From: CAYVMX01 sp964452725
Lineage (GTDB): Bacteria > Patescibacteriota > Gracilibacteria > JAHISY01
Reading direction: 5' to 3'
DNA: 59,246 nucleotides
Assembly: GCA_964452725.1 (NCBI GenBank)
Contig: CAYVMX010000006.1
Location: 1 to 59,246, forward strand
Of this stretch, positions 41,862-49,840 are shown one piece after another (position 1 is the stretch's first letter; each line of letters opens with the position of its first letter). Both the position numbers and the translations under genes were made by a program. The notes beneath the pieces are model-generated. The model ran no database searches, had not been told where the DNA came from, and saw nothing but the letters and a program-made list of their open reading frames with translations.

Positions 41862-41961
41862 NNNNNNNNNNNNNNNNNNNNNNNNNNNNNNNNNNNNNNN
41901 NNNNNNNNNNNNNNNNNNNNNNNNNNNNNNNNNNNNNNNNNNNNNNNNNNNNNNNNNNNNN
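41862..41961. other. scaffold gap (100 Ns)
   Basis: Exactly 100 Ns, the usual fixed-size filler for gaps of unknown length. The identical 55 bases on both sides suggest that the true gap is zero and the contigs overlap. Confidence 0.95.
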
Positions 41962-42016
41962 AAAAACTTTTGTAAAAAATAAAATCTCTTTGAGCTAAAA
42001 AAGTCTACGCAAGGGA
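41962..42016. repeat. 55-nt contig-end sequence, right copy
   Basis: Identical to 41807-41861. The overlap length of 55 equals a k-mer size commonly used in de Bruijn graph assembly. Confidence 0.9.
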
Positions 42017-42030
42017 ACAACTACTGTCAA
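42002..42030 (-). promoter_or_regulatory. predicted promoter of infC-rpmI-rplT
   Basis: On the minus strand TTGACA, 17 nt, TAGACT. The -10 box falls within the right copy of the 55-nt sequence, and the -35 just outside it. Merging the copies puts the transcription start about 32 nt before the TTG start of infC. Confidence 0.65.
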
Positions 42031-42037
42031 ACGGTTT

Positions 42038-42046
42038 TGCTAAGAT
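42038..42046 (+). promoter_or_regulatory. extended -10 box before truB
   Basis: TGCTAAGAT ends 7 nt before the truB ATG and overlaps nothing else. It is divergent from the infC promoter, whose -35 is eight bases away. A leaderless mRNA is likely. Confidence 0.55.
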
Positions 42047-42053
42047 ACATTAG

Positions 42054-42932
42054 ATGCCCTCACTAGATGGTTTTCTCGTCGTCAATAAACCTCAAGGGTT
42101 TACTAGTCATGACGTTGTGGCAATCGCTCGTCGACAGTTAAATACTAAGAAAATCGGGCACACAGGCACGCTTGATCCTATGGCGACAGGCGTACTAGTG
42201 CTCGGTATCGGACAAGGTACGAAGCTAATCGAGTATTTGGTCGGCTGTAAAAAAGAGTATGAAGCCGAGCTGACTTTTGGCTGTACGAGCAATACTTATG
42301 ATGCCGATGGTGAAGTGGTAGAAAATAAAAATACTCAACCATTTGAAAAATCTGAATTGGAAAAACTTTTACCAGAATTCACAGGTGAGCTATCCCAGCG
42401 ACCACCAGCTTTTTCTGCTATCAAAGTAAATGGCAAGGCTGCCTATCATCGCGCACGAGCAGGGGAGACACTCGATCTACCACCACGTCGAGTACAGATT
42501 TTTGGACTAAAGCTCAATAAATTCTCTTGGCCCAAGGCTGAACTGTCCATACACTGTGGTAGTGGTACTTATATACGTAGTTTGGCACACGACCTCGGAG
42601 AGCAGCTCGGCACAGGTGCTCTACTCTCGCGCCTAACGCGCACACGGGTAGGGAATTTTTCGCTTAATCAAGCAATTCCGCTCAAGAGTATTTGTCCAGC
42701 GAAGGTAATGCCGCTGATACGCGGGCTGACATTGCCGCAATTCAACCTGACTGCTATAGAGGCAGCCAAGCTCCGTCAAGGTCAAAAAATCGTGCGCCCT
42801 ACACGAGCAGGAGTGGAGTGCGAAGAGCGTTTGGCTGGTTTATTTGACGATCAGATCGTAGCGATCTTGGAACCCGAAATTAGTAAGCACACACTGAAAC
42901 CAGTCAAAGTGTTTGCCGAGTCATCATCTTAA
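42054..42932 (+). CDS. truB: tRNA pseudouridine-55 synthase
   Basis: A 292-residue enzyme making pseudouridine at position 55 of tRNAs. The catalytic Asp is D41 in KIGHTGTLDPMATGVLVLGI. FLVVNKPQGFTSHD, PPAFSAIKVNGKAAYHRARAG and CGSGTYIRSLAHDLGE are further family motifs, and the C-terminal PUA-like region is present. It starts with a likely leaderless mRNA and is followed by a sugar-phosphate transferase gene with its own -10 box. Confidence 0.97.
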   Translation: MPSLDGFLVVNKPQGFTSHDVVAIARRQLNTKKIGHTGTLDPMATGVLVLGIGQGTKLIEYLVGCKKEYEAELTFGCTSNTYDADGEVVENKNTQPFEKSELEKLLPEFTGELSQRPPAFSAIKVNGKAAYHRARAGETLDLPPRRVQIFGLKLNKFSWPKAELSIHCGSGTYIRSLAHDLGEQLGTGALLSRLTRTRVGNFSLNQAIPLKSICPAKVMPLIRGLTLPQFNLTAIEAAKLRQGQKIVRPTRAGVECEERLAGLFDDQIVAILEPEISKHTLKPVKVFAESSS

Positions 42933-42949
42933 CTACAAAAATAACAGAA

Positions 42950-42958
42950 TGCTAAGAT
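42950..42958 (+). promoter_or_regulatory. extended -10 box before the GT4 transferase gene
   Basis: TGCTAAGAT ends 7 nt before the ATG, the same arrangement as at truB, again suggesting a leaderless transcript. Confidence 0.5.
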
Positions 42959-42965
42959 TAAAATA

Positions 42966-44036
42966 ATGGATTATTTACCATTCTTGACGACTTTCGCACT
43001 CACTATCGTTTTAACTTTTTTGGCGGTGCGTTACTTTCCGCGACTTGGACTCATCGATCAGCCAAAGAAATACCGACTCACACGAGCACCGATTCCGTAC
43101 TTCGGAGGATTGACCATCTTTGTAGGAATTTTATTGAGTAGTTTGATTTTTTTACCATTGACGAAAGAAGTCCTCGGACTGCTAACTGGCATGACGCTAC
43201 TCACACTTGTAGCCTTCCTAGACGACCGTAGGGGAGTCTCGACACTTATGCGACTCGGGATTCAGATCTTCGCTGGTTTGATCTTGGTCGTCGCGGGTAT
43301 CGGTATTACACAGATTACGAATCCTTTTGGTGGAGTATTGGATCTGACTGCTATCAATTGGTTAGTTGGTTTCGGTGGTGAGCACCATATCTTTTTGTTG
43401 GCAGACATCTTTACATTGCTCTGGATCGTCGCTCTGACCAATACTGTCAACTGGCTCGATGGTATACCAGGATTGGCAAGTGGTGTATCTGGCATGGCAG
43501 CACTGGTGCTTTTTTTCCTCGCGGCACGTCCCGACTTTCACTATTTCGATCAGTCTAGCGTTATGATGCTGGCAGAGATCATTGCTGGAGCAGCACTTGC
43601 TTTTACATTTTTCAATTTTCCACCACCAAAGATACTCCTCGGTGACACCGGTAGTATGCTGCTAGGGTATACGGTGGCAGCTTTAGCTATTTTTTCTGGT
43701 GCGAAGATCGCGACTGCCACACTTGTCCTTGGTTTCCCTTTGATCGATGCGATTTGGGTGATTTTTGACCGCCTACGACGCAGAGTACCACCTTGGCAGG
43801 GCGGCGAATGGGATCGTGAGCGCAGAGCTGTTCATCTGCACCACAGGTTATTGGCAGCTGGCTATACCGAGCGCCAAACAGCCTTTTTAATCTTTACAGC
43901 GTGTGCTACTTTCGGCGGAGCAGCACTACTGCTAACCACCGCCCTAGAAAAACTAATAGCCCTACTGATTTTGGGCATTACTGTACTTGTAGTCGGTCTC
44001 TGGCTGACGCGTGTACAGACAATCAAGCGAGCTTAG
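42966..44036 (+). CDS. polyprenyl-phosphate HexNAc-1-phosphate transferase (WecA/TagO/MraY family)
   Basis: A 356-residue membrane enzyme of the GT4 family with about ten helices. It links a UDP-sugar phosphate to undecaprenyl phosphate. Conserved parts are GLIDQPKKYRLTRAPIPYFG, VAFLDDRRG (the DD motif), NTVNWLDGIPGLASG (catalytic NxxNxxDGxxGL), PPPKILLGDTGSMLLGY, and VHLHHRLLAAGYTERQ (the HxHH-type motif of WecA/TagO rather than MraY). It probably starts a wall glycopolymer or surface polysaccharide, agreeing with the LCP ligase nearby. Confidence 0.92.
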   Translation: MDYLPFLTTFALTIVLTFLAVRYFPRLGLIDQPKKYRLTRAPIPYFGGLTIFVGILLSSLIFLPLTKEVLGLLTGMTLLTLVAFLDDRRGVSTLMRLGIQIFAGLILVVAGIGITQITNPFGGVLDLTAINWLVGFGGEHHIFLLADIFTLLWIVALTNTVNWLDGIPGLASGVSGMAALVLFFLAARPDFHYFDQSSVMMLAEIIAGAALAFTFFNFPPPKILLGDTGSMLLGYTVAALAIFSGAKIATATLVLGFPLIDAIWVIFDRLRRRVPPWQGGEWDRERRAVHLHHRLLAAGYTERQTAFLIFTACATFGGAALLLTTALEKLIALLILGITVLVVGLWLTRVQTIKRA

Positions 44037-44055
44037 GCCCGCTTGATTGCTATTT
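44020..44055 (+). terminator. intrinsic terminator overlapping the GT4 gene stop
   Basis: A 10-bp stem (CAATCAAGCG/CGCTTGATTG) closes a 10-nt loop containing the TAG stop codon and is followed by CTATTTT. The T run is short, so strength is uncertain. Confidence 0.6.
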
Positions 44056-44070
44056 TGGATACACACAATA

Positions 44071-45246
44071 CTATTTTTCCTCGTCTTCTCCCTTCTTTTC
44101 TTTATCTTCCTGCTTAGCCTTAGTAGCTTTTTTCTTAGCAGGTTTTTTCTCCGACTCCACATCTTTGAGCGAGAGTCCGAGACGATGTTCATCTACATCG
44201 ATCTTGATAATCTTAGCCTTGATTTCATCATCAACCTCTAGATTTACATCTGCCTTCTCGGCATCTTCATCCTGAGCAATTTCAGAAATATGAACCAAAC
44301 CATTGAGATCTTGTTTGATCGTAATGAAAGCACCAAAGGGAGTGATTTTATTGACTTTACCTGAGACGATATCACCGACTTCGTAATCTTTGACTAGATT
44401 TACCCAAGGATCTGGCGTCAAACGCTTCATCGAGAGACTAATCTTGTCAGCCTCTATACCGATGACGATTGCCTCTTTTTCTTCGCCTAGACGCGCATGC
44501 GCAGCTGGATCAGAGACACGTCCCCAGGCAATCTCAGAGACATGGACTAGTCCTTCGAGACAACCTTCAAATAGTATAAAAATACCGAAATTGACGATAC
44601 CGGAGACCTTACCTTTGATTTTTTGTCCGACCTTAATGTTATTGAGAGCAGCCGTACGTTTGATGCCGATAGCCTCACGCTCAGAGAGGATTAGCTTATC
44701 GTCATTTTGATCCGCTGTGATGATCTTGACTGTAAACTCCTCTCCAATGTATTTATTGAGACGACGTAGGATCTCTGCTGCATTCGCGCCATTGACACGA
44801 GGATAATGCTCTGGAGCAAGCTGGCTGACTGGTATAAAGGCACGAATACCAGCTAGCTCAGTCATTAGTCCGCCTTTATTCGCCTCTTTGATGCGGACTG
44901 CAACAGCCTCACCGTTTTTTTGCATTTCCACTATTTTTTGCCAAGCTTTTTCACGACCAGCCCTACGCAAACTGAGAATATATAAACCTTCGGTATTTTC
45001 GTTTTCTACTACATAAGCAGAGACTTCATCGCTTACAGCGAGATTCTTGGCAGTACCGAGACCGTCGATAGATTCACGTCCACCGATGATACCTGTGTAA
45101 ACACCATCTATCTCTACCAAGATACGATTATTTTGGAGATTGACTACAACACCTTTGATTAGCTGACCTGGTACAGGTGGCTCAGGAGGTACAGCATCTT
45201 TAAGAAGCGCTTGCATCGGATTCACTTTAGTTGTTGCTTCGGTCAT
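44071..45246 (-). CDS. rpsA: 30S ribosomal protein S1 (four S1 domains)
   Basis: A 391-residue RNA-binding protein with four S1 domains at about 27-95, 111-192, 206-275 and 290-361; the last two are the most typical (GKVSGIVNFGIFILFEGCLE and GKVNKITPFGAFITIK). The C terminus is a Lys/Glu-rich tail (366-391). Four domains is the layout of many Gram-positive and CPR S1 proteins. Because the genes here lack Shine-Dalgarno sequences, an mRNA-binding S1 could matter more than usual for initiation. It has a well-formed promoter and a leader of about 70 nt. Confidence 0.92.
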   Translation of the reverse strand: MTEATTKVNPMQALLKDAVPPEPPVPGQLIKGVVVNLQNNRILVEIDGVYTGIIGGRESIDGLGTAKNLAVSDEVSAYVVENENTEGLYILSLRRAGREKAWQKIVEMQKNGEAVAVRIKEANKGGLMTELAGIRAFIPVSQLAPEHYPRVNGANAAEILRRLNKYIGEEFTVKIITADQNDDKLILSEREAIGIKRTAALNNIKVGQKIKGKVSGIVNFGIFILFEGCLEGLVHVSEIAWGRVSDPAAHARLGEEKEAIVIGIEADKISLSMKRLTPDPWVNLVKDYEVGDIVSGKVNKITPFGAFITIKQDLNGLVHISEIAQDEDAEKADVNLEVDDEIKAKIIKIDVDEHRLGLSLKDVESEKKPAKKKATKAKQEDKEKKGEDEEK

Positions 45247-45323
45247 GGTTTTTTGGTGGCTGGGGTTAAGGATAAAAATGCTTCAACTACATCGCCAGCG
45301 TTTCGATGTACTTGAGCCGTGGG

Positions 45324-45352
45324 AGTTTAAAGGAAATTCTCAACTCTGACAA
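45324..45352 (-). promoter_or_regulatory. predicted promoter of rpsA
   Basis: On the minus strand TTGTCA, 17 nt, TAAACT. The leader to the rpsA ATG would be about 70 nt, longer than at most genes here, leaving room for autoregulation. Confidence 0.6.
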
Positions 45353-45387
45353 ACTAACAATAGATTGATAAGAATTTTGTTCAACTC

Positions 45388-45416
45388 TTGACATTCAGCT
45401 CTGAATTCTCTAAAAT
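45388..45416 (+). promoter_or_regulatory. predicted promoter of the CxDxR protein gene
   Basis: TTGACA, 17 nt, TAAAAT, a near-consensus promoter. The transcription start near 45423 rules out in-frame start codons upstream and favours the ATG at 45448. Confidence 0.8.
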
Positions 45417-45447
45417 GGCATACTTATTTTTTATTCAAAATCCCAAT

Positions 45448-46251
45448 ATGTCCGTCGAAAAAGATTTTAGTCTCAACATCCTACCAACAGAATGCTCACA
45501 CACTGCTAATGAAAACAGTGCCTATACTGTACGTCTACCATTATCACTACTACAAGAAAACTCTGACGACTTCACTAATTCATTGCTAGATACAGCCCAT
45601 GTAGCTTTTGGGCACAATGCTCCCCAAAGCCGTCAAGTTTTCCTGACTTGCCCCGAGGGCAGTAGCGCACAGCTGGCAGAGCTAAAGCGACGCCTAGAAG
45701 TAAGTGGTTGCCAAGTCAAAATTGAGGAAAAAGCAGATGATAGCTTCATCGAAGCAACAGTGATAAAGAAAATTCAAACTACTTGTGTTGATCGTCGCTT
45801 AGACGATCTCGCTGGCGGAGAGGATGGTGCTCAAGTCACACATCCGGCCGGACTACTATTTCTGCACCCAGAAATGGCCAAACTTTTGAGACAAAATGGT
45901 TTTGGTCATCACCCAAGGTACTTGACCGAAGTCTTGGAACAAGTCAAAGCGAATAATCAAAAAATCACAGAAATCACTACACACGTTGGAGTCAATGGCG
46001 GTGGTGGCTGTGGTGGTATAGGAGTGTTAAACCAACTGGGAGCAAATATCAACGAGCAAGCCACCATTGTTAATTTATTGCTTGAGACTAGAGATGCGAT
46101 CTCAAAGCAAATAGAGGACGTAATAGACTCAGATTGCGAAGTAAACGTTAATATGGTTGGACCAGAAGAAACAGACGAAGGTACTGTGGATTTAAATAAT
46201 TGCTCTGGTGAGGTCGCTGAATTTTTGAAGGACAAAAGTGTAAAAGTCTAA
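45448..46251 (+). CDS. protein with carbonic-anhydrase-like CxDxR...H...C motif
   Basis: A 267-residue protein starting MSVEKDFSLNIL; earlier in-frame starts overlap the promoter. The C-terminal half holds TTCVDRRLDD (C113, D115, R117), which matches the beta-carbonic-anhydrase CxDxR motif, and TTHVGVNGGGGCGG (H179, C188), a His and Cys nine residues apart. Cys-to-His spacing is 66, the same as in the next gene. The N-terminal 100 residues are unrecognised (PSLLQENSDDFTN-like, soluble). It may be a distant carbonic-anhydrase-fold metalloprotein; activity is not shown. It lies directly upstream of a clearer beta-CA-like gene. Confidence 0.7.
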   Translation: MSVEKDFSLNILPTECSHTANENSAYTVRLPLSLLQENSDDFTNSLLDTAHVAFGHNAPQSRQVFLTCPEGSSAQLAELKRRLEVSGCQVKIEEKADDSFIEATVIKKIQTTCVDRRLDDLAGGEDGAQVTHPAGLLFLHPEMAKLLRQNGFGHHPRYLTEVLEQVKANNQKITEITTHVGVNGGGGCGGIGVLNQLGANINEQATIVNLLLETRDAISKQIEDVIDSDCEVNVNMVGPEETDEGTVDLNNCSGEVAEFLKDKSVKV

Positions 46252-46256
46252 GTAGC

Positions 46257-46284
46257 TTGTCTTTTTTTTGAAGATGTCTAGAAT
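46257..46284 (+). promoter_or_regulatory. predicted promoter of the beta-CA-like gene
   Basis: TTGTCT, 16 nt, TAGAAT. The transcription start would be near 46291, leaving a leader of about 17 nt before the ATG. Confidence 0.5.
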
Positions 46285-46307
46285 GCTTGCATAATAATTT
46301 TTTAGCT

Positions 46308-46790
46308 ATGGTTATTCACAGCAAATCTCATGTTCAGTCTCACGTTTGTACAGCTGCCCTCATCTGTTGTATGGACTTTCGCTTTTGGAAAGCTACGACC
46401 AACTATGTCCAAAACACACTAGGTATTTACGACTTTGATCTAGTTACTCAGGCAGGAGGCTGTCAGTGCGTAGCAGAAAATGAAGTAGACATGATTCAAA
46501 AAGTAGAAAAACACCTTTCTATTTCCAAAGGTCTACACAAAATCAAAATGCTTGTGATTGTCAATCATCAGGACTGTGGTGCCTATGGCGGGGCGAAAGC
46601 TTTTGCCGACGAAAAATCTGAACAAGCGGAGCACATGCGTCATTTGAAAAAATCTCTGCTCTCCTTGCAAGCCAGTCACACTGGTCTCAAGGTGATTGCT
46701 CTGTTTGCTCATTTCAATCAGTTCGGCGGTATCAGCTTCGCCAGAGTAGACCTGCCGGATGAAAAGTGGCGAACAATTAAAAAAACCTAA
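46308..46790 (+). CDS. beta-carbonic-anhydrase-like protein
   Basis: A 160-residue protein. ALICCMDFRFW holds the CxDxR motif (C21, D23, R25) and IVNHQDCGAYGG the HxxC motif (H87, C90), together the zinc site of beta-carbonic anhydrases (CO2 to bicarbonate). Flanking blocks also fit: DLVTQAGG for strand 2. It is shorter than typical enzymes (about 200), and the second half is divergent, so substrate and activity are uncertain. The ATG of MVIHSKSHV is chosen over an upstream in-frame TTG. It has its own promoter just after the preceding CxDxR gene. Confidence 0.82.
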   Translation: MVIHSKSHVQSHVCTAALICCMDFRFWKATTNYVQNTLGIYDFDLVTQAGGCQCVAENEVDMIQKVEKHLSISKGLHKIKMLVIVNHQDCGAYGGAKAFADEKSEQAEHMRHLKKSLLSLQASHTGLKVIALFAHFNQFGGISFARVDLPDEKWRTIKKT

Positions 46791-46822
46791 ACTATAAAAA
46801 CCAGATTGGTCGAGCGTGTAGC

Positions 46823-46851
46823 TTGCCATTTGAACACTTCAAAACTAGAAT
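46823..46851 (+). promoter_or_regulatory. predicted promoter of the 303-aa membrane protein gene
   Basis: TTGCCA, 17 nt, TAGAAT. The predicted transcription start is near 46858, about 19 nt before the TTG start codon. Confidence 0.55.
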
Positions 46852-46876
46852 GCCTCGGCTTTAATTCTGGTTTTAC

Positions 46877-47788
46877 TTGAAACACCGTGAGATAATCAAG
46901 ACCGCTTGGCAAATCACTCGCTCTCAAAAGGGTTTGCTTTGGTATGGTATTGTACCAGCGTTTTTTTCTACCGTCGTTGGCACTGGTTATATTTTTTATC
47001 AAGTTTGGGCATTTAAGACTTCACCATTTTTTGGTGGCCTAAATTTTGATTATTCGAGCTTAGTAGATCAAATCGTTACCTTCTCTGGGGAGCACATGAC
47101 ATTGTCGATTGTAGCGGTTATTTTGGCGATTATCAGTGGTTTGGGGTTTTTACTTGCGCCATCACTCTGCGAAGGTGGTGTCATCGGCATAGTATCTGCC
47201 GTAGCACGCGGCAAAGAGATCAAATCAGGTGACGGATTCAATATCGGTCTTGCCAATTTCTTTCGCATGTTTGAGTATCGTCTGATTGCTTCGACTTTTA
47301 GTTTCGCTGAATTTTTTACAATCTTTTCTGTGATAGTTCGTCACTTAGGTCTGAGTTCAGTTTTTTTTATCGTCTTTGCGGTTATTTTTGCTATCTCGCT
47401 GATTACTTATTTCCTTTTTCTTTACAGCGAGATTTTTATTGTTTTAGAAAAAAAATCTGTTATTAACAGTATGCTGAGTTCTGCGCGTCTTGCCTTTGGC
47501 AATCTCCAGCATACTTTCCTCATGTGGATGCTGATGTTGCTGATCGCTGCACGCGTCATTATCAATATTGTATTACTTTTTTTAATCCCAATGCTAGTCG
47601 TCTTCGTTACAGACTTTTTTGTTTCTCAGATTGCATTGACGATCGGTGTCATACTAGGATCTGCTGTCGGACTACTTGTTTTACTGCTTTCAGCTTATCT
47701 AGCTGGTACATTGCACGTTTTTATTACCGCGTCTTGGACACTTACTTTCCTCTCGCTGGATCATAAACGAGTAGAAAATCTAATTTAA
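46877..47788 (+). CDS. polytopic membrane protein, unknown
   Basis: A 303-residue protein with about six membrane segments (about 22-45, 74-100, 135-160, 162-190, 215-245, 255-285). The pattern of a long hydrophobic N-terminal half, a cytosolic helix NSMLSSARLAFGNL and a paired C-terminal helix set recalls the DUF975/glycerophosphodiester-phosphodiesterase membrane domain proteins, but this is only a loose resemblance. The start is TTG; no in-frame ATG lies nearby. It precedes the LCP gene by 9 bp and is likely co-transcribed with it. Confidence 0.7.
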   Translation: MKHREIIKTAWQITRSQKGLLWYGIVPAFFSTVVGTGYIFYQVWAFKTSPFFGGLNFDYSSLVDQIVTFSGEHMTLSIVAVILAIISGLGFLLAPSLCEGGVIGIVSAVARGKEIKSGDGFNIGLANFFRMFEYRLIASTFSFAEFFTIFSVIVRHLGLSSVFFIVFAVIFAISLITYFLFLYSEIFIVLEKKSVINSMLSSARLAFGNLQHTFLMWMLMLLIAARVIINIVLLFLIPMLVVFVTDFFVSQIALTIGVILGSAVGLLVLLLSAYLAGTLHVFITASWTLTFLSLDHKRVENLI

Positions 47789-47797
47789 TAAATAAAA

Positions 47798-49102
47798 ATG
47801 TCACTCAAAACTAAGATTTCGCTTTTTATCCGCTGGAGTTTGGTCATTGTCGGTATTTACTTTGTTTTTCAAATACTCTCGATCGGTTACGCACTCGTCT
47901 CTGGTAGTAGTATCAAAGACGTAACTTGGTTATTTTTCAGTGGTGAGCTAGCACAGGACGCTGAAAACAGGACGAATTTCCTCATCCTAGGGACTGGAGG
48001 TGGTAAGCATGATGGTGCTGATCTCACCGATACCTTTATGATCGCTAGCTACAATCACGATTACGGTACACTTTCCCTACTCTCTATACCGCGTGATTTT
48101 TATGTCAAGGCTGAAGATGGCTATGGTATGCGGATCAATGAAATCTATGAGTACGAAAAGCGACGACTAGATGATAGCGAGTCTGCTCTAGAGTCTACAG
48201 CCAAAATGGCTAGTCGTGTCTCTGGCGTACCAATTCACTACTATTTAAAAGTTAATTTCCAGGGATTTACCGATCTAGTCGATGCACTCGGGGGAGTGAA
48301 AGTCCTCGTGAAAGATTCAATCTCTGATCCTTACTATCCATGTCCTGGCCTGACTGGTTATTGTCCTTTTGAGCTAAGTGCTGGGGTCCACACACTCGAT
48401 GGACAGACAGCGCTACGGTTTGCTCGTAGTCGCAAGACAACTAGCGACTTTGATAGGGCAGCACGTCAGCAGCAGATCTTGACTGCGATTCGCGAAAAAG
48501 CTTTTGCTCAAGATATGCTGCTTGATCCTAGTAAATTACAAGATTTGTACAGCATACTTTCAGAAAACATGGAGACCAATTTACGCTTTCGTGAGCTGAT
48601 CACACTAGCAAAACTAGCTGACGGTTTTGATCGCAATAAAATAGCCAGTGTAGTGCTGTCCGATGAACCCAATTTCACAGGTGGACTACTCTACTCACCC
48701 AATCGTGAAGACTATGGTGGTGCTGCTGTATTGATTCCCGAAGGGAATGATTATCGTCGCATACATACGCTGACAGAGGTTTTCTTTGGCTATCCGCAAG
48801 TCGCTGCTGCGAAGCTGCCAATCGAAGTATTGAACTCAACTGGCAAAGCCAATCTCGCCAGTGATGCCGCCTACTGGCTCAATCGCTACGGTTTCGAGAC
48901 TTACGGAGGCAACTACCCAGGTCAACCACTGGATCACACTACGGTTTATTATTACGACCCAGAGGACGCAATAGCTCAAAAAACCATTGCCGCCTTAAAA
49001 AACTTTATTGACGCAGACTATCGAACTGGACCAACTGAGATGCGTCGTCGTGGCTTTGGCATTACTGTTATCTTGGGCAAAGACTGGCGTGGTGGAGAGT
49101 AG
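47798..49102 (+). CDS. LCP (LytR-CpsA-Psr) family cell-wall polymer ligase
   Basis: A 434-residue protein with one N-terminal membrane anchor (about 13-35) and an extracellular LCP domain (about 55-235). Typical residues are LILGTGGGKHDGADLTDTFM, LSIPRDFYV, the Arg-rich RMNEIYEY-like MRINEIYEYEK, GVKVLVKDSISD, and LRFARSRKTTSDFDRAARQQ with the conserved Arg/Asp. A LytR_C-like domain closes the protein (about 338-434). Such enzymes transfer wall polymers from a polyprenyl carrier onto peptidoglycan, consistent with the nearby GT4 transferase. Confidence 0.95.
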   Translation: MSLKTKISLFIRWSLVIVGIYFVFQILSIGYALVSGSSIKDVTWLFFSGELAQDAENRTNFLILGTGGGKHDGADLTDTFMIASYNHDYGTLSLLSIPRDFYVKAEDGYGMRINEIYEYEKRRLDDSESALESTAKMASRVSGVPIHYYLKVNFQGFTDLVDALGGVKVLVKDSISDPYYPCPGLTGYCPFELSAGVHTLDGQTALRFARSRKTTSDFDRAARQQQILTAIREKAFAQDMLLDPSKLQDLYSILSENMETNLRFRELITLAKLADGFDRNKIASVVLSDEPNFTGGLLYSPNREDYGGAAVLIPEGNDYRRIHTLTEVFFGYPQVAAAKLPIEVLNSTGKANLASDAAYWLNRYGFETYGGNYPGQPLDHTTVYYYDPEDAIAQKTIAALKNFIDADYRTGPTEMRRRGFGITVILGKDWRGGE

Positions 49103-49118
49103 AGCTTATTTGGCAAAC

Positions 49119-49155
49119 TCAAAAACCATAGTCGATCATCTATAGTTTGATTTTT
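49119..49155 (+). terminator. probable terminator after the LCP gene
   Basis: An imperfect hairpin (TCAAAAACCATAG against CTATAGTTTGA, one mismatch) is followed by TTTTT. It also lies just after the convergent atpC stop codon, so it could slow transcription in both directions. Confidence 0.5.
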
Positions 49156-49159
49156 AGCT

Positions 49160-49594
49160 CTATCTTCGAATTCGCCGAGTTTTTTCGGCGATACGTAGTC
49201 TGGCTATTGCTTGCCAGAGAGCAGCCTTGGCAGCAGCGATCTCTGGTTCACTCTTGGCAGTTGCAATACTCTCTTCGGCACGCTTACGAGCATCTTCGGC
49301 AGCCTTTTCATCGATCTCGTCTACGCGTTCCGCTACATCGGCCAGCACACGACATTCATTGTTTGGCGTGAACTCTAGTACACCACCACCGACGAAGAGC
49401 TGTTCATCTTTACCATTGGTGTGTACGACTAGCTCACCAGCATGGAGATTTGTCACGAGTGATGCGTGGTGCGGTAGTAGTGTGATCTCACCAGACTCAG
49501 TCGGTATCGAGGCGCTCGTCGCCTCACCAGCGAAGAGCTCGTGTTCGGCAGAACGCACAGTCAACGAAAAAGTAGAGGCAAGCGTAGTACTCAA
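49160..49594 (-). CDS. atpC: F1 ATP synthase subunit epsilon (relocated)
   Basis: A 144-residue subunit with the N-terminal beta sandwich (FSLTVRSAEHELFAGEATSA, then ITLLPHHASLV and LFVGGGVLEF) and a C-terminal helical hairpin (KAAEDARKRAEESIATAKSE). It regulates and couples rotation. The start is TTG, two bases after the preceding 53-codon gene. It lies at the end of a grpE-holB-ricT operon, more than 11 kb from the main atp operon, and its usual neighbour atpD is missing. Confidence 0.92.
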   Translation of the reverse strand: MSTTLASTFSLTVRSAEHELFAGEATSASIPTESGEITLLPHHASLVTNLHAGELVVHTNGKDEQLFVGGGVLEFTPNNECRVLADVAERVDEIDEKAAEDARKRAEESIATAKSEPEIAAAKAALWQAIARLRIAEKTRRIRR

Positions 49595-49596
49595 AA

Positions 49597-49758
49597 TTAA
49601 GAAACTTCAGGGGTATTTGTCAGGACAGTCCGGATCTCGTCCAAAAGCGGCTGCTTGGCAGCGACGAGGCGGTCATTGCGGACACGTCGAGAGGTGTTAC
49701 TTTTTGGCTGAATGTGTTTGACGCCAGTCAGTCCGTGAAACTTGGAACGAGAGCCCAT
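49597..49758 (-). CDS. small basic protein, 53 aa, before atpC
   Basis: An ATG-started frame encoding MGSRSKFHGLTGVKHIQPKS and then 33 more residues (Arg-rich at RRVRNDRLV). It is not recognised. It is retained because its stop lies two bases before the atpC start and it fills the only non-trivial spacer in the operon. It could also be an upstream coupling frame for atpC. Confidence 0.5.
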   Translation of the reverse strand: MGSRSKFHGLTGVKHIQPKSNTSRRVRNDRLVAAKQPLLDEIRTVLTNTPEVS

Positions 49759-49840
49759 AGTAAGAAAAATTAAATCTTAGACCTTCGCAAATACGAAAGC
49801 CGAAGGATTTTAACGAAGATTGGTCAAAATAACAATAACT

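Noticed and set aside
41807..42016. Direct 55-nt repeat as a target-site duplication or att pair around a mobile element
   Set aside because: The copies touch a run of exactly 100 Ns and are identical; an assembly overlap explains this better.
45388..45447. Upstream start codons for the first CxDxR protein
   Set aside because: The frame from 45388 begins inside the -35 box TTGACA, and an ATG at 45415 overlaps the -10 box; the transcript starts downstream of both.
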